From Combretum micranthum (taxonomy: Eukaryota > Streptophyta > Magnoliopsida > Myrtales > Combretaceae), in NCBI GenBank assembly GCA_024138025.1, contig JAMXBD010000685.1:434001-498000 (forward strand): a DNA stretch of 64,000 nt, given 5' to 3'. Under the pieces are notes generated by a model that was not told the DNA's origin, did no database searches, and was given only the letters and a program-made list of their open reading frames with translations. Below are positions 10,882 through 22,510 of this stretch, one piece after another. Position 1 is the stretch's first letter, and each line of letters opens with the position of its first letter. A program made the translations under genes and the position numbers.

Positions 10882-12636
10882 GAACGGATATACCCTTTCG
10901 TATCGAAGGTTAGGGAATTTAGGTATGAAGATCCTTGCCATCTTTACTGTTAGACCTCAAGCACTCTACTCTCAGTGATCAATCGGCGATGCTCATCCTT
11001 AGGATGTATCCCAGATGCGCCTTAGTTCCCTAAAAATGAGCTTGATCTCTAGCCCTTTAATTCCTTACGTAGGAGTAGCGATCCTTATAATGTGAATCGA
11101 TGGATGCCATGAGTGTCCATTTCATTTATATAAAGGCCGAATATAATTATGGTAAACTTAAAGGTGATCAAACAATCATCATACACACATAAGCAACTTG
11201 TAATATTAACAATATACTTAAACAATTGTTTATGGATTGTGATATGCTTAGCATCCATTGTCACATATACATAAAGGCATATACATACCCCAATACATGT
11301 CCATTTTATCTTACACCTATAGATCTAGTGCCACTATCTACAAGCACAAGCAAGGTAATGAAATGTAGAGGGAAAACTCACTCGTCTAAATCGTAATCTT
11401 CTTAGTCACAGTAATCATCAGGAAGAGAAAGCTCGTATTCTTTGACACCTAAATAAAAGACATACCCATGATGAGTATTTTATAGAAATTCTACTTAGGC
11501 TTTCTAATTATATTTGGTTATTATCGTCAAAATTCAGATTATGTGAAATCTCAACTTAAAAATGGCTATAACTTACTCATTTTAACTATGAATTTCGCAT
11601 ATAAGATATCGTTTTCTACCTAGTCAAAAAGATCTATTTATTTTAAGGTTATTTTTAACATTTAAATTCATTTAGGTTGGAAAATGGTTCGGTACAACTC
11701 TAACACGAAAATTCTAACCTCAATTTGAAATTTTCTTCAATTTTATTTCATCCAAAATTCTATAGTAAACACATAAAGATTTATACAGTTGAAAATTTCT
11801 TTTAATATAGACTCATATTATATGCATGATTCTAGTATTGTTGCCTCAAAAATAAATTTGTAAACAATCTTTGTGAAAGATAGAGTTTTGTGAAAGTCAT
11901 CCTTTGACTGGTGATTTAATTGCTATCTTGTGAATATGTGATTCAACAATAAGAAAATAATAATCAGAGTTTAATATTTATTTTGAATTCTCAAGGGTCT
12001 CATTTTGTAAAAGAGTTTTATCTAATAATAATTTATTTTACAAGACTTCGTTTTATTCATTGATGGCATGAAACTCTAAGTATATTCCCTTATAGAAAAT
12101 TTCTTTAAGTTCGATTCCTAAACAACTTTTTAATTCTTAGATTTTTGAAAATATGGAACTTGATTAAAGAAAATCATGGTTCCTTATTTTGATTTCATAA
12201 ATATTTTATTTTCATGATAAACTTCTTTTAACTAATTATTTTTTGAAACATGAACCTTTAGAGGTTGTTGGAAAAATCTTTAGTTTATTACAAGTGAGTA
12301 TTTAATTATTATGACTATTATTTGTATCTCCATGATTTCATAAAAGAAAAATGGATTTTTACTTCTTTTAACTTAGTTCTTTAAGTTGTATACCGATTTA
12401 TTCCTAAGTAGGTCTTTAGTGAGTTGATTTTAAACTTAACTTAGAAAAGTTATTCGGTTCTTAGTGTTTGTTAAAGTGTTGATGATATATCTTATAAATA
12501 AGTTTTTAAGAAAAAAATTATATAACAAAGAATTATCAACCTTAAGATTTTAAATAATAATTTTATTTTGATAGTTTGAAAAGAGAGTAAAGAATTGAAA
12601 AGTCTTGCATAATAACAACACTAAGATCTATGATGA
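10882..12636 (-). mobile_element. Truncated family X LTR (left LTR of X1)
   Basis: It is colinear with 29470-31100 of the X LTR at 28911. Shared landmarks are the CCCTTTCGTATCGAAGG block, the GTAGGAGTAGCG block, the ACTCGTC/TTCTTAGTC micro-ORF region and the AAATGGC hairpin region. It lacks both LTR ends. The left is cut at the W fragment, and on the right similarity to 20590-20675 stops near 12636. It is the probable 3' LTR of the minus-strand X1 element. Confidence 0.65.
11402..11449 (-). CDS. 16-codon LTR micro-ORF, X1 left LTR
   Basis: It encodes GVKEYELSLPDDYCD then TAA on the minus strand. An acceptor-like TTTATTTAG precedes it and GTGAGT follows at 11381-11376. It keeps length, frame and stop although this LTR copy is truncated and diverged, and although the nearby 8-codon ORF has a premature TAG. 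Confidence 0.4.
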   Translation of the reverse strand, partial: GVKEYELSLPDDYCD

Positions 12637-13191
12637 ACAAATTGTCACAGATATTGGCTTACTGTTATTCTCTTTCTTTGTACCTTGATGTGATTTCGGT
12701 TTGAGATGGCCATCCATCCTCTTGCGCAGAATTTCCATTTCCTTGGGTGGGGTTGTTGGTCATTTCCTGATCTCCTTGATTTTCTCCTTTCGGTACTACT
12801 ACCGTGGTAGGGGTTCAAGACCTGCTCCTCAAGAATCCACTTGGTTCATAAACGTTCCTCTAGCACTGATTGTTTCTCCTTCCTTCTTCTTCAGAGTCGG
12901 AGGTCATCACAAGGTTATTTCTTGCAATCGTCCTCATGGAGACATCTTGGCTCAACCTACGAGAGGGTACTGAGCTGGGAGCTAAGGAACTATCCTCCCA
13001 AAGGGATATGGATGGAGTTTCCTCAGGTTCTGGGCCCTTATCTTGGTTTTCTTCAAGATCTCCCTCTGTTTCTCCATTTCCCTTATTCTCATGGGCATCT
13101 CCCATAATGAATTCCTCATCCGGGATTACATCCAGTTGCATTCCGATGGAGTTTGGTTAGGTGCTGCATTCTGATGGCATTGGAACGATAC
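12637..13191 (-). mobile_element. Internal region of the X1 element, distal part
   Basis: It joins the truncated left LTR to the internal sequence broken by the solo LTR at 13197. It is less AT-rich than its surroundings and reads as former coding sequence in several minus-strand frames with stops. One 93-codon acidic frame spans 12860-13141. No protease, RT or integrase motif was seen. Confidence 0.5.
12860..13141 (-). pseudogene. Acidic ORF of unknown function in the X1 interior
   Basis: The frame is 93 codons, begins MQLDVIPDEE, and is rich in Glu and Asp with SDSEEEG near its end. It lies where the C-terminal half of a gag-like gene would be, after the solo LTR insertion is subtracted. 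A basic alternative frame over the same bases is also partly open, so the original frame is uncertain. I do not recognise a family. It could be a gag linker or chance coding in a decayed region. Confidence 0.25.
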
Positions 13192-14234
13192 GTTTATGAT
13201 GCGCTATATTAGTATTGAATTTTAAAGCATCTTTCTAGCAAGCGCACTAGGCCTTCTATTGTAATATAGCATGAATAAAGTGTCGATCCCACGGAGATTT
13301 ACTAACTACTAGACAATTACCAACTAATACTAATATCTAGGCAATTGATCTTTTTAAGATGGGTAGATTAAACTAAATTATCTAATTGATTATCTATATG
13401 AATGCAATGAGCTTTTTAAAGAGAGGGATATGGTGGAAAAATGTGGGAAGGAGCAGAATCCACTTTAAACAATTGCCAATCAACTTGAACTCATGTTATA
13501 ATGATAATTAAATTAATGAACATTCATAAGAAATTGTCAAGATTTAAAAACAGAGTTTAAAAACCTTTTAAACCACAAAATAATTCAATAACTTCCGCTA
13601 AATAAATTATTAGTGGAATCAAAACTACAATTATAAACCTTCCGATTCTATAATTGACTAATACTTTATATTAACATCTCCTAATTCCTTAGTGAGAAAT
13701 CAACATAAAACATTGCATTAATATTCATGAACAATTTCTAAATTAGATTAAACTCCACCGCTTCCGCAATTGCAATTTAATCTCAATTTATGAATTCATA
13801 TGAATCCTAATTTCCCTTCCGAGTTATTAGAATTCTTATACACCAAAAGAATGATGAATAATCAGAATTCAATATGAATGTTTCATGATTCTAACTATCT
13901 TATAACATGGATTCAAAGATCATTTTAGCATGTTTAAAGTTTCATCAACTTCCCACAAATAGAATTTAGCTACTCATGGATGATGATTCAAAAATCAGAT
14001 AAGAAATTGCAAATGATTTCATTATGATCAAACTATTCAGATATATGAATTGCATAAAAGAAATAAGATTAGATATCACCAATTCAAAATACCAAAGCTT
14101 CACTTGCAATTTCTTGAATAACTTCAAATATCTCTTCAAAAATCTCTATAAAATGCCTAGTTCTAAGTATTCTAGAGCTACTTGGATTGTGGAATGTATG
14201 CTTGGATGATTCTGAAAGTGAGGGGAAGACCCCC

Positions 14235-14242
14235 TATTTATA
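14235..14242 (-). promoter_or_regulatory. TATA box of solo LTR S
   Basis: TATAAATA on the minus strand followed by GGGGGTC, just downstream of the GC-rich motif array. Confidence 0.55.
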
Positions 14243-14267
14243 GGAAAAATTTCGTGCAAAACATTAA

Positions 14268-14846
14268 ATGAACTTTGCTGTTTCACATTGTACGCCGGCC
14301 GTTATGGATCCTACGCCAGTGGCTTATAGGCAGCATATCTTGAAATTGTCCTTTGCGCAGGCAGTGCACTGGCAGCCTTCAATATCAGTTACACATGTAG
14401 GCCGCTTTTACGCTGGCGGCTTAGATGTAGATCCAGCCGGCGTATATGGTCAGAACTGAAGCGTTGGGCTGATTTATAACGAACGCCGTCCCAAAGCCGG
14501 TGGCTTTCATACCGGCGTAGACACTCCAATAGATTTGTCTCTTCAATTTCCTTCAAGCGTTTGATATCTTCATGTCGCTTCAGATCTATGACGTACGCTG
14601 CCTCAAAGCTGGCGGCTTAAGTATCGGCTTTTAATGTAACTGCTTCAAAGCTGGTGATGTTTCATTTCTGAGCTGCCGGCCTTCATGTACGCTGGCTGCT
14701 TCATCTTCAACGCTGGTAGCTTTGAGGCGGCTTTGAGTGTTGTCTGAATTTAAGCTGGGCAAAGCTGGCAGTGCTGCAACTGCCTTGGATGTAAGCCGTC
14801 TGAACGCCGGCGGCTTTGAATGATGAATTGCCGGCCTTGACTTCAA
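14268..14846 (-). repeat. GC-rich array of TACGCCGGCG/AAGCTGGCGGCTT motifs upstream of the S TATA box
   Basis: About fifteen degenerate copies of (G)TACGCYGGC(G) and AAAGCTGGYGGCTT occur in an otherwise AT-rich LTR. The position, just upstream of a TATA box, and the core motif match the array in the unrelated W LTR (10088-10350). The open frames across it are explained by the repeats. Confidence 0.6.
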
Positions 14847-15000
14847 TTTCTCCTATTTTTGATTCAAATTCTCTTGTTTTGATTTCTTTATCTAAATTAG
14901 TCCTGAAACATAAAATTTAATCAAAACAAATATCCATTCTAGCTCTTTTGATCATCAAGATTTGTATAAAATATGATCTTATCAGTTTATAGGCGGCATA

Positions 15001-15381
15001 CTAGTAGAAACATTCTTCCGCACCAGCTTTCAGCCAGTCACTGTGGTCTGCTAACTCGTCATGTGCATAAATGTAGAGGGGTCTTAACTCGTTCCATGTC
15101 CAAAAGTCTAGGATCCCTTGGGTTTCTTCATTCTTTAAGATAAAGGTCATTTCTTGCAGAATAGCTTCCTCATACATAAAGACCATCATCCTCTCAACCA
15201 AAAAAATTAATTCCACATCACTCCACCTTTGTCTCCTAAATCTCAATTCTACAGGTAGGTTCCTCCATAGAGAATATTTCAAACCCTTTTTCCAAAGCTC
15301 AAACATTTCACTAGCGGTTCTAGGCCTTCCTACAAGTACGAATTCCTCGCATAGGACTCTCAACCTAAGACGGTAGTTCAT
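15001..15381 (-). CDS. 126-codon ORF of unknown function, first ORF of the X1 element
   Basis: The ORF starts 166 bases after the primer-binding site and ends at TAG at 15001. The product is about 126 residues, begins MNYRLRLRVLCEEF, and is rich in Trp, Glu and hydrophobic residues (WKKGLKYSLWRNLP, FWTWNELRPLYIYAHDE). It looks mostly helical, without a signal peptide, membrane segment or zinc knuckle. Its place right after the PBS is that of a gag gene, but I do not recognise a gag domain. It may be the N-terminal part of a gag-like protein, the rest being in 12637-13191 across the solo LTR insertion. No pol follows, so X1 looks non-autonomous. Confidence 0.4.
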   Translation of the reverse strand: MNYRLRLRVLCEEFVLVGRPRTASEMFELWKKGLKYSLWRNLPVELRFRRQRWSDVELIFLVERMMVFMYEEAILQEMTFILKNEETQGILDFWTWNELRPLYIYAHDELADHSDWLKAGAEECFY

Positions 15382-15541
15382 AAAAGTCTCTTAGAGTCTT
15401 TAAGGAAATTTCGGGCTTTTTCCTTCACTCTAGGGAGGGTTAACTATCTAATAGAACAAAAATATGATCAGATCTTAAGCTCAGGTTCTAGCTTTTTATT
15501 ACCTACCTTAATGTCTATTTCTACTATCTTTTATCCTAAAA

Positions 15542-15558
15542 CTTGCGCTCTGATACCA
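15542..15558 (-). promoter_or_regulatory. Initiator-Met tRNA primer-binding site of X1
   Basis: TGGTATCAGAGCGCAAG on the minus strand, 8 bases from the LTR end. The first 12 bases match the standard plant iMet PBS exactly. It fixes the orientation of family X: coding strand TGTAAACCCC to GGCGTGACA. Confidence 0.85.
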
Positions 15559-16677
15559 ACTTAAACTGTCACGCGCTGGAGGGTACCCTAAACGTGGCAA
15601 TCCGCGGCACACAACATTAAAGCTAATGAATGACAACCTTAGTCACGTAGGAGCTTCGATATCACGTGCAAGGCGTGCTTCTAAGATAGTAGGAGACTCA
15701 AAGGGGTATTATATTTAAGCAAATAATAAAAGCATGCAAGAACTTATGTAGATAAACATGTAATATTCATTAGAATAAAAGTCTCTTAAAACTTCTTAGG
15801 GGCATTCCCCCTTTCTAATAGCCTTATTCAACTAAGCCATCTTCAAAATATACATAAATATAACATAAATCTACTATAGAGATTTTTCTTAGAAGTCTAT
15901 ATCCAAAACTAAATATATATAAACTTCTTTCAAAAACTCCTAATAGCTTTGACTCATACCTGACAAAAGGGCTCCTTGGTGCCAACCACAAGTAATCATA
16001 CTGTAACAAAAAGCTATAGGGGTATAAGAAAAACTAGCTAGAAAAACTAGCTTAGTGAGGTAATTCCCATCAACAAAACATTTCCATAAAACACACAAGT
16101 ATTTAAACAATCATATGAGAATGCATCAATCACATGAGCAAACAAGATACACACAATTGACCGAAAAGCATGTGTAGCATGGATTTTTCACCCTCCATGT
16201 CAGGGGTTGGGTGGTTACCGGCCCATACGACCATCAATATTTGCACACTTACCGGCTCCTACTTGTCCTGTAGACTTTTCGACTCCTACTTGCCCATGTA
16301 GACTTTCCACCTCCTGCTAGCTACCACTACAACTCCCCGTTTGCCACACGAAAAATAGTTATGAAAAATAAATGTGACTCACAAATGTGATATGCATGAA
16401 TTGTTTTCAATATAAGGTTATTCAATTATCGTCGAGTTCAAGTTAAAGGCAATCAAAACAATATTCATCATACCATTGCAAGAAAACATAAGTTATTCAC
16501 CAATTCCTCTTTCGATATATTTAGTTTTTATTGAACAACCATTTCATTCAATCATGAATCCAAATCACACAACATTTATCCATTTATCTTTTTCCCAACT
16601 CTCTAGTACTACTACTTATAAGCATAATCAAGGAAATGTAATTAGTAAGGGATTAACTCACTCCATAATGATCACTC

Positions 16678-16725
16678 TTAGTCGAAGTAATCTTCCAAGA
16701 AGGCGATATTGGTTCCTTCTTCACC
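16678..16725 (-). CDS. 16-codon LTR micro-ORF, X1 5' LTR
   Basis: It encodes GEEGTNIAFLEDYFD then TAA. The acceptor-like CTTGTTTAG precedes it and GTGAGT follows at 16661-16656. In this copy an in-frame ATG also lies 36 bases upstream, giving an unspliced 27-residue ORF. That ATG frame is not shared by other copies because of one-base length differences upstream of the acceptor, which supports an exon start at the AG. Confidence 0.4.
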   Translation of the reverse strand, partial: GEEGTNIAFLEDYFD

Positions 16726-16832
16726 TAAACAAGATAAAATACCCAAAATGAGTCTTTTCATAGAATTTCTACTCTGAAGATTCTAAATCTATCTTGAATT
16801 CGTGGTAAAATCGGATTGAAGGAAATTCCGAC

Positions 16833-16856
16833 TTAAAATGGCCATAACTTGCTCAT
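16833..16856 (-). other. Conserved 8-codon ORF/hairpin MSKLWPF, X1
   Basis: ATG to TAA on the minus strand encodes MSKLWPF and forms an inverted repeat. It is identical in sense to the copy at 30177-30200 and close to MTKLWPF in Xa and Y1. Confidence 0.45.
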
Positions 16857-18194
16857 TTTAACTCAGAATTTCGCATATTATATGTCGTTTTCTACCTAAT
16901 CATAAAGATCTATCCATTTCTAAGGTTACTTATACTATAAAAGGTCATTTAGGTCTCTAGTTAGAGGGGTACAAATTTAATATGAAAATTCCATCCTTGA
17001 AAAACAAAAAGTTCTAATCTTTCCCTTACTAAGGCTTATTTAAGTAAAACTCAAATACGTATACTTTTTAAAAGAATTCCTTATGTATATAAATATACTC
17101 ATAATTTATGCATGAAGCTATAGGTGTTATCTTGTTTAATTTATCTCCTTAAAACATCCTTTTTCTAGTGTTTTGGAAAATTTGGATTTGTTAGACTTTA
17201 CTTTATGTGGGTGAAGTAACTTATAAAATTTTTTGGATTTATCAAAATCTAATATACTATATTTTGATTCTTTAGTTTATCAAAAGTGAGTTGGAAATAT
17301 AGTTTGGTCTTTTGAGGTTATCGACTGAACTTATTTCTAAGATTTGAAAAATAGAGTTTCCAAAAGTTTTCTTTAGTAGTACTTGATGAAAAAATTCATT
17401 TTCCTTGTAAATTGATTTTCTTGAAAACTTATTTAGCTTTTGGTTTAGAAAGTTGATGAAAATAGTATCAAGTTATTATATATATATCAAAAGTTCTTTT
17501 GTTATTTGAAAAGAAAATATCTTTAGTCTTTAAAAGAACTTCATTTATTAATAGTTTGAAATTTCATGATAAGTTTACATGAGCTTTTATAAGAGATTTA
17601 TTTTGAAAATATTTTTCTAAGTCTTTGGAAAACTTTGATCAAATTTTTATTCTTTCCTCAAAAGATTTTTATTTGGACAACAACTTATTAGCCATGCATG
17701 AATATGATTAGGTAGTTTATAAAAGCTAAAAAAAATATCATAAGATAAGATAATAAAGGACATAAGAAATAAAAAGAAAATTGTTTTGACTTGATGAGGA
17801 CAAGTCTAAGACTAGAAAGACTAGTCTTAAAATAACTTAAAAGTAAATAAATTGCAAGGAAAGTAAATACATTATAATAAAAAAGGAGCTTATATGCTCT
17901 AAAAGATATATATAACTACATAGATATATTTAGTTAGATATATATGAAAACAACATAAAGGAAAATAGTTTCATGAATAAAAACAAAGTTTGAACATATT
18001 GTTGCTTTCTTAACCTCCATGGTTTTAGAAAACACACGCTATGTTTATACTAAGTAAATGAACATAAAGGAAACTTAAAGTAGCATTACCTATGAAAGCT
18101 AAACTAGAGAAAACTTTGAGAGAACTCTTGGAGAAATTTTGAGAGAGTAATTTTAGTGTATGAAAGGTGTGAAGGAAATGGAAAGAAGATGTGG

Positions 18195-18202
18195 TATTTA
18201 TA
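18195..18202 (-). promoter_or_regulatory. TATA box of the X1 LTR
   Basis: TATAAATA on the minus strand, followed downstream by a pyrimidine/adenine-rich leader without ATG. Confidence 0.55.
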
Positions 18203-18897
18203 GGAAAAAGTCGATGAAAATTTGTGTTAATTAAAAAATTGAAAAATAAAACAAATTGAGGAGAGAGTGGGTGATGGCCGATGCAATTCTTGAGAGGGAG
18301 AGGGAGAGAAATTCATTTTTTTGTATTTTTATTAATGAAAATTAAGATATGACAGATGTGAAGCTGTATTGGAAATGAAAATTGTAAGAAATAGGTGTAT
18401 GGTTGTAAGAGTAGATTGTAAGAAAAAGTAGAGATAGATAAATAGTGTATAATAGTATTAAATAGTGTAATATAAAGTAGACATGGCAATTAAAGTACTG
18501 GTAGTAAGAAAATACGCGTATAACTACGATATCTGATATTTTTAGTTATCGAAAAATTATAAAATTAACATTTTTGAAAACCTTATATTTTTACGAGTCA
18601 ACGGTATATTCAAAATATTTTTACTATTCCAAGCCCTAGGACACGCTTTCCGAAAATTATATCCAATTGGGCTTAAAACGAATCGCGATTTAAATAATCT
18701 CATATTTTTAAGCTTTTTCATATTATTACGAACTATTCTATATACTAATCTCTCACTTACTCACTTAGGGTTATGAATACAGGATTGCCGGACTTGAATG
18801 ATTGCATCTGACTAGGGTTTTGTTGACTTTAGAATTTCCGATTGACCTTCTAATTAGGGTTTAAGCTTAATTGATTGTAAAACTTTGGAGGTTTACA

Positions 18898-20172
18898 GGA
18901 TATTTATAGAATTTTGTGAAAAGAAATTAGATGTAATAAAATAAATTGAAAAAGAAAAATAAATAGAGAAAGAGGGAAGGTAGCCGCGCATATGGAGAGA
19001 GAAAGAGAGAGTGAAATTTATTTAGTGTATTGTTTTGTAATGAAAAGTAATTAAGATATGAGATATGAAAAATGTGAAGTCGTATTGGAAAAGAAAAAAG
19101 TAGAAAATAGGTGTGTAAGTAGTAAGAATAGGTAATAAGAAAAAGTAGAGATAGATAAAGTGTAGAATAGGATAATGAATAGTAAACAAGATTAATAATA
19201 TACCGGTAGTAAAGAAAATATGCGTATAAATACGATATATGATATTTTTAGTTACCGAAAAATTATAAAACTGACATTTTTGAAATACTTGTATTATTAC
19301 GAATCTAACGGTGTTATCAAAATATTTTTACTATTCCGAGCCCCAAAACAGGCTTTTCAAGAACTGATCCTATTCGGATCCGAAATACACCAAAAATTAA
19401 TGAATCTGATATTTTAAGCTTCTTTATATTATATTGAACTATTATCCATAACTATTTCAATTTCGTTGTTTAGAGTTTAAGAGCATTTGGATTTGCCAGA
19501 TCTAAACACTAAGGTTTGTTGTGGTCTTTTATTGACTTTTAGGGTTCCAATTTACTTCTAATTCTAAGATTTAAGCATAGACTTAGCAAAAATTCAAGGG
19601 TTTATAATTGCCGGATCTAAATTTACTAGCGTTTGTTATTGCTCTAGGTTAACTTTAGGATTCCGGTATGACTTCCGGCTTTTTGATTTATTCGTAAGAT
19701 TATAAAATTTTAGGGTTTTTTACTGTGTTATATTTTTTTTTTCAAAATTTATGTTTTACTTTTTTTGTGTGATTTATTTAATATTATTCAGTTTTCTAGA
19801 TTGTTTGATCGAGTTTAAGGTTATGGGTTGACTCTGTTTGACTTGTAGTGGTAATTAAAATTTTTTATTCTAAAATTCACCGAAGAGTTTAAGATTTTAG
19901 TATTTTATCGTTGAGTGTTATATAGATACATTGTCTTGATTTGCTTGTTAGGAATCAGATAGATGATTTGGTTAGCATACGAATGTTGAATCGAATAATT
20001 GTTGGATTTTCTATTTTGTTTTGAGAGTTTTGTTTTTCTAAAGGCTAAGAATTTTCAAATCTTATCTTATTTAAAATTCGATTTTAACATGGGTCGGTTC
20101 TCAAGGTCTTGGTTTTTGTATTTAACTTATAAGATTATTTTCTAGGAATTATGAAGAATTTAGGGGTTTGCA
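18898..20172 (-). mobile_element. Family X LTR fragment (X-d), U3 half
   Basis: It is colinear with 31985-48179 of the X copy once the Tat insertion is removed. It begins at the TATA region and ends with GGGGTTTGCA, a G-to-A-mutated GTTTACA terminus. The other half is missing to the left, where X1 begins. X1 probably inserted into this LTR at its TATA box. Confidence 0.55.
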
Positions 20173-21846
20173 GATATTTATATAGTTGAAAAATCCCTTT
20201 GTTACATATGCAACTCATATTATACATATGATTCTAATGATGTTGTTTTAATCAATGATATTTCATAAAACAACTTGTTTTAATAGTTGAAAAAGTGAAG
20301 TTTGATAATTTTATTTCAAGTTGTTGGAAATAAAACTAAAGATTTTTCAGTCACTAAGTATGTGATATGAATATTTTTCCTTAACTCTTAAAAGATGATT
20401 TAGATTAAAAAATTTTGGTCTTTATAAGTTATCTACAAATTTTATTTCCTAAGTAGACTTTACTTTGTAAGATGATTTTAATTTGTTTTGAAAAGCTTGT
20501 TTTGATCTTTGTACTTATTTAAATATTAGTGAGGATCTTATAAACAAATTTTTAAGAAAATTTCATATAGCAAAGTATTATCAATATTAACGTTTTATTG
20601 GTAGTTTAAAAAGAGAATAAAGAGTTTCTTAGTTAATTTTTGAAAAGTCCTTGCATATTAACAATACTAAAATCTATGGTGACCTTTGTCTATAATTCTT
20701 TGAAAAGCATTTTGTTGAAATAAAATTTTACATTTTAATGAAACTTTTCCCACATGATAAAATTACATTTTTAAAGTGAATTGAAGTTATTTTCTTTTAC
20801 TTAAAAAAGAACTTTTACGTCTATTAAGACAATAATCAACATGATCATGCATGAACATGAGTTTATAATTAGTAACACGACAAAAATAATTAATAAGGAA
20901 GATGAAAATTATAGAAATAAGCACATAATAAATATCAAGTATTAGAAGTCTTAACTTAAATCAAGGCTTCCGGACTTAGACATGAGCAAGTCAAAAAAGA
21001 AAAATAAAAGAAATAAAAAAAATTGTTTTGACTTGATGAGGATAAGTTTAAGATTAGAAAGACTAATCTTAATATAAAAGCATGAAATAAATAAATAAAT
21101 TTTAAAGCATAAATAAATAAATAAGGCTATGTTAGTGAGCTTATATGCTTTAAGAAATATATATATATATAAATAAATATATTTAATTTCATATAGAAGT
21201 TAGATTAGCACCATAATAACATGATAACAACATAACAACAACAAAATAACATAATAATAAAGTAAGATTTGTACATGAACAAGAATAAAACATGAACACA
21301 GTATTACTTTCATAACACTTATAGGCTTAGGAAACATACACCATGGCCATGTTAAGTTATATGACATGGTAAGGAGATGTTGGTAAGAATTTTACCTAAG
21401 GTAGAAAAGTGATTGGTAGAAAAAGAGAGGTTGTGGTAATATGGGAATAATAGAAATATGGGAATATGAGAAGAAATTTTGAAGAGAAGATTTGAGTAGT
21501 GATTTTAGGAGAGTTTTGTTATGGTAAATGAGTGTGTGAAAGAAATAGAGGGAGATGGGGTATTTATAGAGTTTTGTAGAGGGAAAATTGTGTAAATTAA
21601 ATAAAATGAAACAGAAAAAAAATATATAGAAAGAGAGAAGAGGGGTGCTGGTTTTGATTAAGGAGGAGAGAGGGTGAGATTTGCTTTGTTTTGTAATTTT
21701 GTTAATAAAAAAATAATAATTTATAAGGTATGATGTGGATAAAGTTGTACTGAAAATGTAATTGTAAGAGATAGGTATGATAGAGTATAAGAATAGGTAA
21801 TAAAAAAATACAAATATGCGAATAGTAATGAATAGTGTAGAATAGT
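20173..21846 (-). mobile_element. Family X LTR fragment (X-e), middle part
   Basis: It is colinear with 30380-32010 of the X copy and with 51370-52300. A minus-strand TATA box lies at 21561-21568 and a donor-like TTAG/GTAAAA near 21398. It is cut on the right by the Xc LTR end at 21847. The 162-codon frame at 21392-21880 is a low-complexity Phe/Leu/Ser/Tyr shadow of this LTR and not a gene. Confidence 0.55.
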
Positions 21847-21867
21847 TGTCACGCCCCAAAGGGTACT
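21847..21867 (-). mobile_element. Family X LTR (Xc), first 21 bases
   Basis: TGTCACGCCCC plus AAAGGGTACT. It joins to 25290 when the solo LTR Xa is removed, restoring the CACGCCCC...GGGTACCC...ACGTGGCAGTCCGC order seen at 28911 and 15567. Confidence 0.7.
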
Positions 21868-22502
21868 TGTAAACCCCCAAATTTTCGGAATCCGTTTAGC
21901 ATAAAACCCTAAACCGGAAGTCAGACAAAACCCTAGTTTACCATAACCGATTAAATCGGCATTGCCGTTTTCTTTGGCGAATTTCGGGTGTCCTTTGAAC
22001 CCGATCGGATATAGTCCTCGAAAAACGTGTTCAGGAGCCCGGAATAATAAAAATATTCCGAATACACCGTTAGACTCATAAAAATATAAGTTTTCCAAAA
22101 ATGTCAGTTTTGTAATTTTTTGGTGAATAAAAATAACAGATATCGCATTTATACATGTATTTTCTTACTACCGGTACTTTATTAGTCATATCTATCTTAC
22201 ATTACACTATTTATTACTATTCTACACTATTCTTTTATCTCTACTTTTTCTTACACCGATTCTTACACACTACATAACCTATAATCCTTACTTTTTACCT
22301 TTCCTATAACTTTATTTCACATCTACCTTACATATTACATCTTTTATTTAACAAAAGTCAAAGAAAAATAAATCACTCCCCCTCCTTTGGTACATGGCCG
22401 GGGCGTGCACCACCCCTCCCCACACACACACACACACCATCTCCTCAATTTTGTTTCAATTTTTCTTTATTTTAATAACACAAAAATGACTCTACATTTT
22501 CC

Positions 22503-22510
22503 TATAAATA
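22503..22510 (+). promoter_or_regulatory. TATA box of solo LTR Xa
   Basis: TATAAATA followed by CCCCCTCC, conserved at the matching place in Xb (57818-57825). Confidence 0.6.

Larger units (their letters stand above)
13197..14984 (-). mobile_element. Solo LTR of family S, TSD GTTTA
   Basis: It starts TGATGCGC and ends ATCTTATCA on the plus strand, with four-base inverted ends TGAT/ATCA. GTTTA is duplicated exactly on both sides (13192-13196 and 14985-14989). A minus-strand TATA box (14235-14242) and a GTCGATCCCACGGAG block near its 3' end suggest a Ty3-gypsy LTR, but the lineage is not certain. The insertion splits the X1 internal region, so it is younger than X1. Small ORFs inside it are incidental. 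Confidence 0.85.
15567..18897 (-). mobile_element. Complete 5' LTR of X1 (3.3 kb)
   Basis: It starts TGTCACGCGC beside the PBS and ends GGAGGTTTACA, the minus-strand counterpart of TGTAAACC...GCGTGACA. The minus-strand TATA box is at 18195-18202 and a donor-like TAG/GTAATG lies near 18098. The 8-codon hairpin ORF (16833-16856) and micro-ORF (16678-16725) follow in transcription order. The LTR abuts another X LTR at 18898, exactly at that copy's TATA region. Confidence 0.75.

Noticed and set aside
12701..12973. Plus-strand ORFs at 12701-13160
   Set aside because: They are antisense to the X1 interior and are frames opened by its acidic coding strand. No motif was recognised.
21392..22098. 162- and 125-codon minus-strand frames
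   Set aside because: Low-complexity Phe/Tyr/Ser/Leu translations across X LTR sequence and across the junction of two LTRs (21846-21868). No conserved counterpart in other X copies.
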